49,180 nucleotides of DNA, taken from positions 47,859-97,038 of the forward strand of contig PMAE01000078.1 of assembly GCA_003152485.1 (NCBI GenBank), written 5' to 3'. Under the pieces are notes generated by a model. That model saw nothing but the letters and a program-made list of their open reading frames with translations, made no database searches and was not told the DNA's origin. This document shows positions 33,413 through 41,738 of this stretch, one piece after another. The DNA comes from Gemmatimonadota bacterium. Lineage in GTDB: Bacteria; Gemmatimonadota; Gemmatimonadetes; Gemmatimonadales; Gemmatimonadaceae. Each line of letters begins with the position of its first letter. The first letter of the stretch is position 1. Both the position numbers and the translations under genes were made by a program.

Positions 33413-33913
33413 CTATCGCTTGTCGTACACGAAGAGCAAGCGAATGGGGTCCGTGCTCGGGCCTGCCACCGGCTGGATCTCCACCTCGCGGGTGAGCGAT
33501 TTGCCGTCCGGCGAGCGAAACACTCGGCCGGTTTGGAGCGCGACGGTTTGGCTCTGCATCTTGATTTCACTGGCGACGACCATTGTGTCGCCTTTCAGTT
33601 TGACCGTGGTATGCACGGTCGCACCATTCGCCATGTCGTTCGTCGCCTCGCCGGCGCCCACTGGCCATTTGTACATGATGTGCTGTTTGCCTTGGCCGCC
33701 GACGTCGGTGGTCGCGTCGAACTGATAGGTCGCCCCCGCACGAGTCACGGTGAAGGAGTCAACCGTGGGCGGAGGCAGAGTGCCGAAGTTGCTCTTGGCG
33801 AGATTGACGACCCACGTGCCAGTGAGATCCGTCGCTGGCGATTGTGCCGTCGCGAAGCCAGAGGTGGAGACCTGGAGGACGAGACTGAGCAGCAGCGCTG
33901 CGCGCATTCGCAT
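33413..33913 (-). CDS. Hypothetical secreted protein
   Basis: A 166-residue protein with a signal peptide (ALLLSLVLQVSTSGFATAQS) and a beta-rich domain beginning DLTGTWVVNLAKSNFGTLPP. This opening motif is shared by secreted lipocalin-like proteins common in Acidobacteria and Gemmatimonadota. Further strands include TYQFDATTDVGGQGK and MVVASEIKMQSQTVALQTGR. No enzymatic residues stand out. A ligand-binding role is only suggested by the fold impression. It ends at the bidirectional terminator. Confidence 0.8.
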   Translation of the reverse strand: MRMRAALLLSLVLQVSTSGFATAQSPATDLTGTWVVNLAKSNFGTLPPPTVDSFTVTRAGATYQFDATTDVGGQGKQHIMYKWPVGAGEATNDMANGATVHTTVKLKGDTMVVASEIKMQSQTVALQTGRVFRSPDGKSLTREVEIQPVAGPSTDPIRLLFVYDKR

Positions 33914-33960
33914 CGAAGTGGGGGCTGAGTGTGAACGATGAGGTGTGGATGAGATCTGTA

Positions 33961-34167
33961 TTACTCGGGGATCTGAAAGAGCGATTCGACCGACGTGCCG
34001 AGGACGCGAGCGAGGCGCAGTGCGAGAACTGTCGAGGGGATGAAGACCCCGTTCTCGACGGTATTGATCGTTTTTCGCGACACCTGCGCCAGGGTGGCGA
34101 GATCGGCCTGTGTGAGGCCGAGCCGTGCCCGCTCTTCGCGGAGGCGGTTGCGGAGGTGCTCATGCAT
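33961..34167 (-). CDS. Small Xre-family transcriptional regulator
   Basis: A 68-residue single-domain HTH regulator: LREERARLGLTQADLATLAQ, VSRKTINTVENGVFIPS, LARVLGTSVESLFQIPE. It has the YozG-like size and pattern of regulators paired with a membrane protein. It overlaps the upstream membrane-protein gene by 8 bp, so the two are translated from one mRNA. It probably represses its own promoter at the inverted repeats upstream (34638-34698). Confidence 0.88.
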   Translation of the reverse strand: MHEHLRNRLREERARLGLTQADLATLAQVSRKTINTVENGVFIPSTVLALRLARVLGTSVESLFQIPE

Positions 34168-34609
34168 CGCGGTGCGCGCGCACCTCCAGGTACGAGAATG
34201 CGAGCAGCGCGATGACAGTGCTGCCAGTCACGATGAGATACGCGGCTTGACGCGCCGACAAGCTGCCGACTTCGGGCACGAAATACAGACCCATCGCAAT
34301 CGCCATAGCGACCCAGAAGCCAATGGCGACGGCCGTCCGGCGATTCAGCGTGGAGACCTCATCGTTGATCAGCGACCGGACTCCCGAGCGATGGAAGAGC
34401 CCGCCACCCGTTGCCAAGATCGCCAGCAGGACGACGGCGGTCAGGGCCCACATGGTGACCTTCGCGGAATGCGCGGTATCCGGACCGCTGACGAATGCCG
34501 GGCGAGAAATGGTCTGATTGACAGCGAACAGGACGGCGGCCGCAGCGGCCAGCCATGCCCGTTTGCGCGATAGGCGATCGGCGGTCTCTACTGAGCTATT
34601 CGACGGCAT
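34160..34609 (-). CDS. Membrane protein paired with the Xre regulator
   Basis: A 149-residue protein with about four TM helices (AWLAAAAAVLFAVNQTI; MWALTAVVLLAILATGGG; VAIGFWVAMAIAMGLYFV; AYLIVTGSTVIALLAFSYL) and a hydrophilic N-terminus. Its end overlaps the Xre start. The two-gene layout resembles other membrane protein/small-Xre pairs such as YoaS-YozG, where the role is unclear. The start ATG at 34609 has AGGGAGG about 7 bases upstream; the frame extends to 34654 but without need. Confidence 0.8.
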   Translation of the reverse strand: MPSNSSVETADRLSRKRAWLAAAAAVLFAVNQTISRPAFVSGPDTAHSAKVTMWALTAVVLLAILATGGGLFHRSGVRSLINDEVSTLNRRTAVAIGFWVAMAIAMGLYFVPEVGSLSARQAAYLIVTGSTVIALLAFSYLEVRAHRDA

Positions 34610-34637
34610 TAGGTGCCTCCCTCGGCCCCAGAGTCGC

Positions 34638-34698
34638 GTTGACTCGATCAACAACGTAACCTAAAGGTGACTCGAACCTAGAGTAACGTATAGGTTAC
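34638..34698. promoter_or_regulatory. Cluster of inverted repeats upstream of the membrane protein/Xre operon
   Basis: It contains GTTGA-CTCGA-TCAAC (34638-34652) and the perfect pair GTAACCTA (34656-34663) and TAGGTTAC (34691-34698). Shorter copies lie in between (ACCTAAAGGT, AACCTAGAGTAAC). The spacing and symmetry suit autoregulation by the small Xre protein. The region is clearly more AT-rich than its neighbours and should contain the promoter. Confidence 0.55.
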
Positions 34699-34796
34699 AC
34701 CCTGTCAAGCAGCGATGTTGCGACCCAGGCCGGCGTCGTGTGCGGGGGGCCGGCGGCCACGGTCGATGCACCGACAAGGGGCTGGCTCGTGGGCGA

Positions 34797-35369
34797 CTAC
34801 TGTGCGCGCAACTCTGTCGGAATGGCGCTCGGGTCGAGGTTGCCATCCCAGGAGACCGACGAAATCCACCAGCGTTTGCCATCGAAGTAGAGCTGATAGA
34901 TGTTCACGCCGCTGGCGGTTGGCTTGCCAGTCGATGCGAGCGTGCCCACGTAGCTGCTGAACACCGTCGCCACGTGCCCGAAGCGGTAGGTCGTGTGCGC
35001 GACCTCGTGTTCGCTGAAACCGCTCTTGACGAAACTCGCGTCGGTGGCGTCGGTGTACTCCTGAAACGTCGGAGTCCATTTCGTGACCGCGTGGGTCTTC
35101 GGGTCGGTCGCGACGTCGAACGATCGTGCGTTGGGATCGTAGAGCGTGAGGTCGCGCGCCCACTGGCGTGCGACGCCGACGCCGCCGGAGATCGACTCGT
35201 AGTCGGCCTTGACGATGCCCTCGATGCTGCCGACGTCGTCGGGTCGTGAGGCGATGACAGGTACCGCTACATGCGAGGTCGCCGTCTGCTGAGCTCGCGT
35301 GGCCGTCGCGTCCAGCGGCAGCCCCACCGCGCACACGGCGATCCAGACTGCGAATCGACCAGTCGTCAT
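34797..35369 (-). CDS. NTF2-like secreted protein
   Basis: A 190-residue protein with a signal peptide (WIAVCAVGLPLDATATRAQ) and an NTF2/SnoaL-like cone fold: IEGIVKADYESISGGVGVAR, LTLYDPNARSFDVATDP, TFQEYTDATDASFVKSGFSE, HEVAHTTYRFGHVATVFSSY and NIYQLYFDGKRWWISSVSWD. The last pair of strands is diagnostic of the fold. It is paralogous to the next gene upstream (35424-36008) in the same direction. GGAGAG lies about 6 bases before the ATG. Substrate and role are unknown. Confidence 0.85.
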   Translation of the reverse strand: MTTGRFAVWIAVCAVGLPLDATATRAQQTATSHVAVPVIASRPDDVGSIEGIVKADYESISGGVGVARQWARDLTLYDPNARSFDVATDPKTHAVTKWTPTFQEYTDATDASFVKSGFSEHEVAHTTYRFGHVATVFSSYVGTLASTGKPTASGVNIYQLYFDGKRWWISSVSWDGNLDPSAIPTELRAQ

Positions 35370-35423
35370 TGCGTCTCTCCAGGTATGCCCGGCGCCCCCT
35401 CGACTGCTACGCCGGGCGGCTCC

Positions 35424-36008
35424 TCACGAGCCGCTGTGCAGGTACCGATCGGGGATTGTCGTACCGGGATGCTCATCGTCCCAATAGATCGTCACGATAT
35501 GCCATCGGCTACCGTCGTTGAACAGTTGGAAACTGTTCACGTCACGTGCGAATGGCTTCGCGTCGTCGGCCGCGTGTCGCGACGCGTAGGCGCTGAACAC
35601 CTGCGTCACGGCGCCGAAGGTATTCACTTCCCGTCCGATCTCCTTCTCGAAGAATGCGGACTTCGAGAAGTACTGACCGGCGAGGGTCGCGAACTCCTGG
35701 GGTGACATCGGGTTGAGACGGGGCGCGTGGCCGGAATCGCGTTGCGTGCGGATCAGCCGCGCATCGGGCGCGAACAGCGAGTTGAACCGCTGCCAGTCGC
35801 GCGCGCCCGCGGGCCCCGAGATCACGTCGTACGCGGCATGGACGATCGCGTCGATCGATCGCACATCCGCCGGCGCGGCGGCCGGGTGGGCCGAATCACC
35901 GGCGGCGGGTGCTTGTGCCCCCACGAGCGGCGCGGTCACGGCGAGCGCGACCACGACGGCGGCACGACGAATGGCGAATCGCCGGGTGTCATCGATGCAT
36001 GTTGTCAT
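35424..36008 (-). CDS. NTF2-like secreted protein (tandem paralogue)
   Basis: A protein of about 194 residues. The N-terminal signal is AAVVVALAVTAPLVGAQA, followed by the NTF2-like core: IDAIVHAAYDVISGPAGARD, FNSLFAPDARLIRTQRD, EFATLAGQYFSKSAFFEKEI, NTFGAVTQVFSAYASRHA and NSFQLFNDGSRWHIVTIYWD. The same motif order as its downstream neighbour indicates a tandem duplication with much divergence. The start was set at ATG 36008 (MTTCIDD); a longer start at 36053 is possible. The intergenic gap is 54 bp, so cotranscription is likely. Confidence 0.85.
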   Translation of the reverse strand: MTTCIDDTRRFAIRRAAVVVALAVTAPLVGAQAPAAGDSAHPAAAPADVRSIDAIVHAAYDVISGPAGARDWQRFNSLFAPDARLIRTQRDSGHAPRLNPMSPQEFATLAGQYFSKSAFFEKEIGREVNTFGAVTQVFSAYASRHAADDAKPFARDVNSFQLFNDGSRWHIVTIYWDDEHPGTTIPDRYLHSGS

Positions 36009-36127
36009 GCGACCAACGATACTGCGGCCAGATCCCACTGCGCAATCGAGCAACGGGCCACGCGCGTTTTATAAGACCAGCGCCCGGCCCTGATCACACC
36101 GGCGGCCCCCGATGCGTGCGCGGTGGC

Positions 36128-36403
36128 TCAATCGTGCTTGGTGTGCTTCTTGTGCTCCGGCTGATTCAGCGTCGCTTCGCGAGGACTCTCGGCTTGGCCT
36201 TTGCGGCTGTGCTGGCGATGCGCCTCGGGGTCGGCCAGGTACTGCTCTTCGTCGGGAGTCGTCAGCGGCGCGGCGTCCTCCTCTACCAACCCTTCCATTG
36301 AACTGGATTGGCGGCCCGCCGAATCGCGCTCGAGATCGGTGGTGAACTCGTCGGGCGGGAGCTTGGGGTCGTGCGCCTGCTCATGCGGGTGGTCATGCGG
36401 CAT
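36128..36403 (-). CDS. Hypothetical small hydrophilic protein
   Basis: A 91-residue charged protein: the N-terminus MPHDHPHEQAHDPKLPPDEF is His-rich, the middle is acidic (DLERDSAGRQSSSMEGLVEE), and the C-terminus is basic and His-rich (NQPEHKKHTKHD). No signal or TM segment. A strong GGAGG sits 4 bases before the ATG at 36403, supporting translation. Possibly disordered or metal-binding; no family was recognised. Confidence 0.65.
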   Translation of the reverse strand: MPHDHPHEQAHDPKLPPDEFTTDLERDSAGRQSSSMEGLVEEDAAPLTTPDEEQYLADPEAHRQHSRKGQAESPREATLNQPEHKKHTKHD

Positions 36404-36474
36404 ACGTCCTCCGGGAGAATCGACGCTGAAATCTACCGTGGTGCCCGGCACCCGGCCCTACGGCGTCTAGCGGG

Positions 36475-36570
36475 TCACTGTTTCAGCCCGAGCCGCTGCG
36501 TCAACCAACTCGCCATCACGAAGAAATACTTCGTTGACTCGGGCTTCTGTTCTCTGAGAGCGCTCTGCAT
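36475..36570 (-). CDS. Possible 31-residue small protein
   Basis: A short frame encoding MQSALREQKPESTKYFFVMA followed by SWLTQRLGLKQ, located between the small hydrophilic gene and the gamma-glutamyltransferase stop. It is amphipathic and its codons are less GC-rich than its neighbours. AGGTGAG precedes the ATG very closely. There is no homology or length support, so this is tentative. Confidence 0.3.
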   Translation of the reverse strand: MQSALREQKPESTKYFFVMASWLTQRLGLKQ

Positions 36571-36604
36571 CTCACCTAATCGGCGCCCACCAACGCCTCG
36601 CCGT

Positions 36605-38386
36605 CTAATACCCCTCCGCGCTCCCATGGACGCGCGGGTCAGCCATCCCCGCGATTCCCGCCGGGGTCCGCATGATCGACGCACCGATGGCGAGGGTGCC
36701 TGTCGGCAGGAGCGGCTGGTTCATCGCCTGCAATGCGGCAATCGCATCCGGACGCAGTCCATTTCGTTCATACAACAGGGTGTCGGGTAGATGCTGGTGA
36801 TGGATCCGTGGCGCGCTCACGGCCTCCGCGATCGGCATGTCGTAGTCGACGACGTTTGAGATCACTTGGAACACGCTGGTGATGATGTAGCCGCCGCCGC
36901 TCGCTCCAGTCACGAGCATCGGCGTTCCGTCACGACCCATCACGATCGTGGGACTCATCGACGACAGCATCCGCTTACCAGGAGCGATCGCATTGGCGTC
37001 GCCCATGACGAGCTTCTCGCTGTTTGGGACGCCCGGCTGCGCGGTGAAATCATCCATCTCGTTGTTGAGCAGGAATCCGGCGTCCGCGACGGTGGACGCC
37101 GACCCGAACCCGCTGTTGATGGTCGTGGTCAGCGCGACGGCGTTCCCCTGTCCGTCGATCACCGAGAAATGGGTCGTGTGCGTGCCCTCCGGGGCCGCGC
37201 CCGTGGGAAACGACACGGCGCCGGATGGCGTCTCGCTATCCGGGCGAATACTCGCCGCCAGGCTATCGGCGAACGGCTGCGACAATAGCCGGTCCGTGGG
37301 AATCGCGATGGCGTCGGGGTCGCCGAGGAAGTGATTGCGGACGGCGAAGGCGCGCCGCATCGCTTCGGTGAGGAGGTGCAGCTCCGCCGGTGAGTGCCAC
37401 CCGATCGCGCGGAGGTCGCGACCCGCGAGGAGGTGCGCCAGGAGCGCGACCGTCATGCCGCCGGAGGAGGGCGGCGGCATCGAGACGATGTGGAAGCCGC
37501 GGTAGTCGAATGAGACCGGCGTCCGCCACTTGGCATGATACCCGGCCAGATCCGCGAGCGTGATGATCCCGTGCCCCCGCCGCATCTCGGCTGCGATCGC
37601 ACGGGCCGTGGCCCCCGCGTAGAATCCTGCGGGTCCGTCGGCGGCGATGCGACGCAGCACCGCCGCAAGCTGCGGGTTCCGCCAGTGATCGCCGGGGCGA
37701 ACCGCACGGCCGCTCGGCAGAAAGAGCGCCGCACTCGCCGGGAATTTGGAGAGCCGAGTGCTGTCCCAGTGGACATCCGTGGCGAAGTCCGAATCCACGA
37801 CGAACCCGCTGTCGGCTAGTCGGATCGCCGGCGCCAGCAGCTCGGCCCACGGGCGGGATCCGAGCCGATGGTGTGCTTCCCAAAGACCCGCGACCGATCC
37901 CGGCACCCCAGCCGCGAGATCACCGGTGAGCGATCGATCGTCCGGCTTGCCATTGGGCCCGATGTACATGTCGCGGGTGGCCGCCGCGGGGGCCACTTCG
38001 CGGAAGTCGAGCGCGACGGGCACACTCCCCGACATCTTCGCGACGATAAACCCGCCGCCGCCGAGATTGCCGGCCGCGGGATAGACGACCGCGAGCGCGA
38101 AGGCGGTCGCGACCGCGGCGTCGATGGCGTTGCCCCCGCGGCGAAGCACTTCCGCGCCGACGTGCGTAGCCAAAGGCGCATCCGTAGCAACCATCCCGTG
38201 CGGCGCGACTACAGCCGGCGCGTTCATCGAGAACCGCCAATCGGCGGGGATCGTATTGCTGGGCGAAGTCGTCTGGCCCGCGGTCGCGGCGCCGGCGCCG
38301 GAGCTCGATCTCGACTGACAGCCCAGCGAGATCGCCGCGCCCAGGACAATGACATACACCCGCGCGCTCCAACGTTCGACCGGCAT
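36605..38386 (-). CDS. ggt: Gamma-glutamyltransferase
   Basis: A 593-residue secreted enzyme that cleaves gamma-glutamyl bonds (for example glutathione) and is normally self-processed into two chains. The N-terminus has a signal and lipobox ending ISLGC. The large-subunit opening is MVATDAPLATHVGAEVLRRG followed by GNAIDAAVATAFAL and GNLGGGGFIV. The processing site and nucleophilic Thr are in EGTHTTHFSVIDGQGNAVAL (about 402), then NSGFGS and SSMSPTIV; the glutamate-binding GASGGG follows. The start at ATG 38386 has GGGAG upstream; extension to 38623 runs through the tandem repeat and is not coding. The usual STTH motif is HTTH here. Confidence 0.93.
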   Translation of the reverse strand: MPVERWSARVYVIVLGAAISLGCQSRSSSGAGAATAGQTTSPSNTIPADWRFSMNAPAVVAPHGMVATDAPLATHVGAEVLRRGGNAIDAAVATAFALAVVYPAAGNLGGGGFIVAKMSGSVPVALDFREVAPAAATRDMYIGPNGKPDDRSLTGDLAAGVPGSVAGLWEAHHRLGSRPWAELLAPAIRLADSGFVVDSDFATDVHWDSTRLSKFPASAALFLPSGRAVRPGDHWRNPQLAAVLRRIAADGPAGFYAGATARAIAAEMRRGHGIITLADLAGYHAKWRTPVSFDYRGFHIVSMPPPSSGGMTVALLAHLLAGRDLRAIGWHSPAELHLLTEAMRRAFAVRNHFLGDPDAIAIPTDRLLSQPFADSLAASIRPDSETPSGAVSFPTGAAPEGTHTTHFSVIDGQGNAVALTTTINSGFGSASTVADAGFLLNNEMDDFTAQPGVPNSEKLVMGDANAIAPGKRMLSSMSPTIVMGRDGTPMLVTGASGGGYIITSVFQVISNVVDYDMPIAEAVSAPRIHHQHLPDTLLYERNGLRPDAIAALQAMNQPLLPTGTLAIGASIMRTPAGIAGMADPRVHGSAEGY

Positions 38387-38675
38387 GTCGCTCCCGTGTG
38401 CGAATACAAAGGGTTCGGACGACTCGGCACCCTGCAGTTCTCTGATGGGTCCGCGCACACGCTCGACGTGGCGACGGCACCGATCAAGCTTGCTGCCGGC
38501 GACGTATCGCCACCTCTGCGTCATCGCGCCACGAAGCCCCGGCAGACCCGGCAGACCCGGCAGACCCGGCAGACCCGGCAGCAGAAACAGTGCCGTCGGC
38601 TTCGAGCTCTGCGCGATTCGCACGACAGTGCGCGTTCTACGCAGACGCCCGATGCCCGGTGCAACGTCACGGGCG
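38387..38675. other. Gene-less interval with minisatellite
   Basis: No supported gene. It contains the 9-bp tandem repeat listed separately and the upstream regions of gamma-glutamyltransferase (minus). A frame through the repeat reads GLPGLPGLPG but is an artefact of the repeat. Confidence 0.6.
38541..38576. repeat. 9-bp tandem repeat, 4 copies
   Basis: GGCAGACCC occurs four times in a row, followed by a partial GGCAGCAG. It lies upstream of the gamma-glutamyltransferase start in its non-coding leader. Copy number may vary between strains. Confidence 0.9.
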
Positions 38676-39557
38676 TCAGGGGAGACCGGCGCCGGGGACG
38701 GCGACGCGGACGACTTCGATCTTGCCGCCCCGTTGCGCCTTGGTCACCACCGGATTGTAGTCGCGCGCGGTACAGATGTAGAGATCGCGCCGATCGGCGC
38801 CCCCCAACATACAAGCGAATGCATCGCGGCCGGGCAGCGGGATCGTGTCCGTGACCGCGCCGCCGTCGATCACGCGGATGGCGGACTGCGCACCTAGCGC
38901 CGCGACCCAGACGGCTCCCTCGGCGTCGAGGCAGATCCCATCCGGCATCGCGTCCAGGGTCGCGAACAAACGACGGTCGCCGAGCGTGCCGTCTTCGTGC
39001 AGGTCGAACGCCGACAGACATTTCCCGAATGTTTCCGCGATGATGAGCGTGCGGCCGTCGGGTGTGATCACTGCCCCGTTCGGAAACTCGATCCCCTCGG
39101 CCGCGACCGCGACCGCACCATCGGGTTGCACGCAGAACAGCTGCGTCGGCACCGGTGGGTCGCCGGCGTTCAGATCGCACCCGAAGGTGCCGATATACGC
39201 CCGGCCCGCTCGGTCGATCACCATGTCGTTGATGACATACGGTGAGATCGCGCTCAGATCCGCGACGGTCTCGACACCGGCCGACGTCACGCGCAGCAAC
39301 AACCGGTCGAACATGGACACGACGCGGAGCGCCCCATCGGTGCCCCACCCGAGTCCCGACGGCTGGGTCGCCAGCTCCAACACGCGGTCCGCCGACCCGT
39401 CGGGCGTCATGCGCCACACGACGCCATCGTGCATGTCCGAGAAGTAGAGCGCCCCATCGTGCCAGCGCGCGCCTTCGGGAAAGACCAATCCGTCGAGTAC
39501 GGTGCGCGGGGTCGAGGTCACGTGGCCGATGATATGCCGCCACCGATTGGCGCGCAA
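38676..39557 (-). CDS. SMP-30/gluconolactonase/LRE-family protein
   Basis: A 293-residue six-bladed beta-propeller: GLVFPEGARWHDGALYFSDM (metal-binding Glu), INDMVIDRAGRAYIGTFGCD (Asn and Asp), EGIEFPNGAVITPDGRTLII (Asn) and MPDGICLDAEGAVWVAALG (Asp). These are the calcium or zinc ligands of SMP-30 lactonases, so it is probably a sugar-acid lactone or related ester hydrolase. There is no signal peptide, so it is cytoplasmic. The start at ATG 39557 is uncertain; GTG at 39521 is just before the domain. Confidence 0.9.
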   Translation of the reverse strand: MRANRWRHIIGHVTSTPRTVLDGLVFPEGARWHDGALYFSDMHDGVVWRMTPDGSADRVLELATQPSGLGWGTDGALRVVSMFDRLLLRVTSAGVETVADLSAISPYVINDMVIDRAGRAYIGTFGCDLNAGDPPVPTQLFCVQPDGAVAVAAEGIEFPNGAVITPDGRTLIIAETFGKCLSAFDLHEDGTLGDRRLFATLDAMPDGICLDAEGAVWVAALGAQSAIRVIDGGAVTDTIPLPGRDAFACMLGGADRRDLYICTARDYNPVVTKAQRGGKIEVVRVAVPGAGLP

Positions 39558-39722
39558 CGACCGCCCCGGCGTCGCGTAGGGGTGCCAGCCCCGGGAGGAG
39601 GTTCAGGATCCCGCGGCGCGGTAGTGGGTGACGGCACCGGATGTGGCCGCCATATTTGAGGGGGGCGAACGAGGCGACCTGGGATCGGTACGCACGCCCA
39701 ATCCTTCAGCGCCGAGGACCGT

Positions 39723-40349
39723 ATGACTGCCCGCTACATGACTCCGATTTTCCTGACGCTGTTGTCAACATCGGCGGCCGCGCAGGGCACGCCGGCGAAA
39801 GCACATATCTGTCTCGCGCCGTCGAGCGTCGAGACCGCGTCGGGGAGCGCCGCGACCGCGATGAGCGCCGTGCGCGAGACGTTCACCAGCTATCTGACCG
39901 GGCCGACTCTCGAGGTCGCGCCCCTCAGCTCCCGGCTCGAGTCACAGGCCCGCCAGGAAGCCAAGGCGGCCAACTGTCCCTACCTGCTGATTACCACGTT
40001 GAAGCAAGAACATAAGGGCGGCGGCAGCGGTCTCCTCGGTCGGGTCGCGAGTGGCGCCGTCCAACAAGGCGTCAGTTCGGCCGACGTGGGCTCGAACTCG
40101 GCGGCCGGTCGCGTCGCGACCGGTGCCGCGACGGGTGCCGCTTCAGGCGCTGCGAACAACTACGGGAGCTCCACCCAGGCCAAAGATGAGATGACGCTGA
40201 CGACCCACCTCGAGTCGGCCGACGGCAAGGTGCTCGTCGATATGACCGGCAAGCGGAAGGCGGATTCAAACGGCGAGGACATGCTGACGCCCCTGGTCGA
40301 GAAGGCAGCCACCGCGGTCGCGAACGCCATCTCCAAGCCCGCGCCGTAA
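39723..40349 (+). CDS. Hypothetical secreted protein with Gly/Ala-rich segment
   Basis: A 208-residue protein with a signal peptide (MTPIFLTLLSTSAAAQG). The middle has a two-Cys-bearing alpha/beta region (AHICLAPSSVETASG, ETFTSYLTGPTLEVAPLSSR, EAKAANCPYLLITTLKQEHK), then a Gly/Ala/Ser-rich stretch (about 105-150) with small hydrophobic repeats resembling a glycine-zipper. The end is MTLTTHLESADGKVLVDMTG. Similar secreted proteins occur in Acidobacteria and Gemmatimonadota without known role. The next gene starts 12 bp downstream, so the two form an operon. Confidence 0.8.
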   Translation: MTARYMTPIFLTLLSTSAAAQGTPAKAHICLAPSSVETASGSAATAMSAVRETFTSYLTGPTLEVAPLSSRLESQARQEAKAANCPYLLITTLKQEHKGGGSGLLGRVASGAVQQGVSSADVGSNSAAGRVATGAATGAASGAANNYGSSTQAKDEMTLTTHLESADGKVLVDMTGKRKADSNGEDMLTPLVEKAATAVANAISKPAP

Positions 40350-40361
40350 GGAACACGCACC

Positions 40362-41129
40362 GTGAGCCACGATCCGCTCCCCGATCCTACTCAGCGCCGG
40401 CGATTCATCGGCCAGTTGGTCGGGGGCGCCGCTGCAGTCGCCGCCGCGGCGTGCGCCAGAGCGGTCCCCGCGCAAGCGGTCGCTCCAGTCGCCGCACCCA
40501 CCAGCGGTCCGCAACAAGCGACCGCCGATTCGGCCGCTCACGCAGGAGCTGCCGCGCACCACACGTGGGACCTCTCCTGGACGGAACGCTTGACCGGCAC
40601 AAGCACGCATCGACAGGTCTTCGATGCCCCGGAGATCGCCGAGGGAACGGTCCTGCATCAGGCGCGCATGTTCTACGTGAACTACAAGGATGTCTACGGA
40701 ACGCCCGAGGGCGACCTGCGCGCCGTGCTCGTGCTCCGGCACGAGGCGATCCCGATGGTGCTGGGCGACGCGACGTGGGCGCGCTACGATTTCATCGGCA
40801 AGAAGGTGACAAAGCTCAAGGACCCGACGACCGGCGAGTGGGCGCGCCGCAATCCCTTCCTCAATGCCAAGGCGGACGACAAGTACTCGGTCATCTGGCC
40901 CGACGGCGGGCTCGACGCGCTCATCGCGCGCGGGGCGATCGTGCTCGCCTGCAACATGGCGTTCGGCGGCTTCGCGGACCGGATCGCCAAGCGAACGAAG
41001 CAAGAGGACGATGCGGTGCGCGATGAGCTGAAAGCCGCACTCGTCCCAGGCGTGATCTTCGTGCCGTCGGGGGTGTTCGGCGTGATCCGCGCCGAACAGG
41101 CAGGGTGCGCGTACATCAGGGGCACGTGA
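40362..41129 (+). CDS. Tat-exported DsrE-like protein
   Basis: A 255-residue protein starting at GTG 40362. A twin-arginine signal (QRRRFIGQLVGGAAAVAAAA) with a Cys after it suggests Tat export and possibly lipidation. The mature domain has Rossmann-like strands, HQARMFYVNYKDVYG, LRAVLVLRHEAIPMVLG and IVLACNMAFGGFADRIA, similar to DsrE/thiosulfate-family folds. VFGVIRAEQAGCAYI is the C-terminal end typical of this group. A bound ligand or sulfur role is inferred from the fold only. It follows the secreted protein gene by 12 bp. Confidence 0.8.
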   Translation: MSHDPLPDPTQRRRFIGQLVGGAAAVAAAACARAVPAQAVAPVAAPTSGPQQATADSAAHAGAAAHHTWDLSWTERLTGTSTHRQVFDAPEIAEGTVLHQARMFYVNYKDVYGTPEGDLRAVLVLRHEAIPMVLGDATWARYDFIGKKVTKLKDPTTGEWARRNPFLNAKADDKYSVIWPDGGLDALIARGAIVLACNMAFGGFADRIAKRTKQEDDAVRDELKAALVPGVIFVPSGVFGVIRAEQAGCAYIRGT

Positions 41130-41280
41130 GCGGGAGGATGCATCGCGTCAGCCGATCGGCTCGCGAGCGTCGATCCAAGGGCGACCGGGCGCCACCCCGT
41201 TTGTACGAGAGGCCTCGGGACATGAGCGACGGGGGCGGGCGCGCTGCGGAAGGGCGAGCGCACTAACCGTCGCACTGTCG

Positions 41281-41738
41281 TCAGGTCGGGGGTGGCGTGG
41301 GGGCGGTGGGATCCACTCCCGCCGTGAGAACGCCTCGGGAGACGAGTGCCCGCAGTGCGTCGCCGTCGTGGCTGACGGCGATGGCGATTCCGGCCGCGGC
41401 CACAACGTTCTTCAGCCACGCGAGTTGCTGGGCGATCTGCGGGCGATCCTCGCCGAGCATGCGGCTCACGGAGTCCGGTTTTTGTCGCTGCAGGTCGATG
41501 CCCGGCATGCGCCACACGATATCACCGACGAGGACGAGCTCGCGGCCGGACGCGAGCTTGACGTACCCGACGTCGGCAGGGCACCGGGGACCGCGCGTGC
41601 GGCGGCTCGGACGGTTGCCAGGAGCGAGTCCGAATACGGGTTGGCCTGCGCCTGGACCGGAGGGGCGCTGGCGAGTGCAGCTACGGTCGATCCGGCGAGC
41701 AAAGCCAGCCGTGTGTGGCGCGAGCCGCGGAATGGCAT
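41281..41738 (-). pseudogene. Metallo-beta-lactamase-fold gene with internal deletion
   Basis: The frame from ATG 41738 encodes a good signal peptide (LALLAGSTVAALASAPPVQA) and mature start ANPYSDSLLATVRAAARAVP-GALPT. It then runs into nonsense. The next frame carries only the C-terminal end of an MBL-fold hydrolase of lactonase type: GYVKLASGRELVLVGDIVWR, PDSVSRMLGEDRPQIAQQLA and AGIAIAVSHDGDALRAL, ending at 41281. The whole central part with HxHxDH is missing, so the enzyme is inactive. The junction is near 41585-41595. Size suggests loss of several hundred bases plus a frame change. Confidence 0.75.

Noticed and set aside
38521..38623. A collagen-like GLPGLPGLPG sequence at the start of an extended gamma-glutamyltransferase
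   Set aside because: It results from the 9-bp tandem repeat. The true start at 38386 has a Shine-Dalgarno and a signal peptide.
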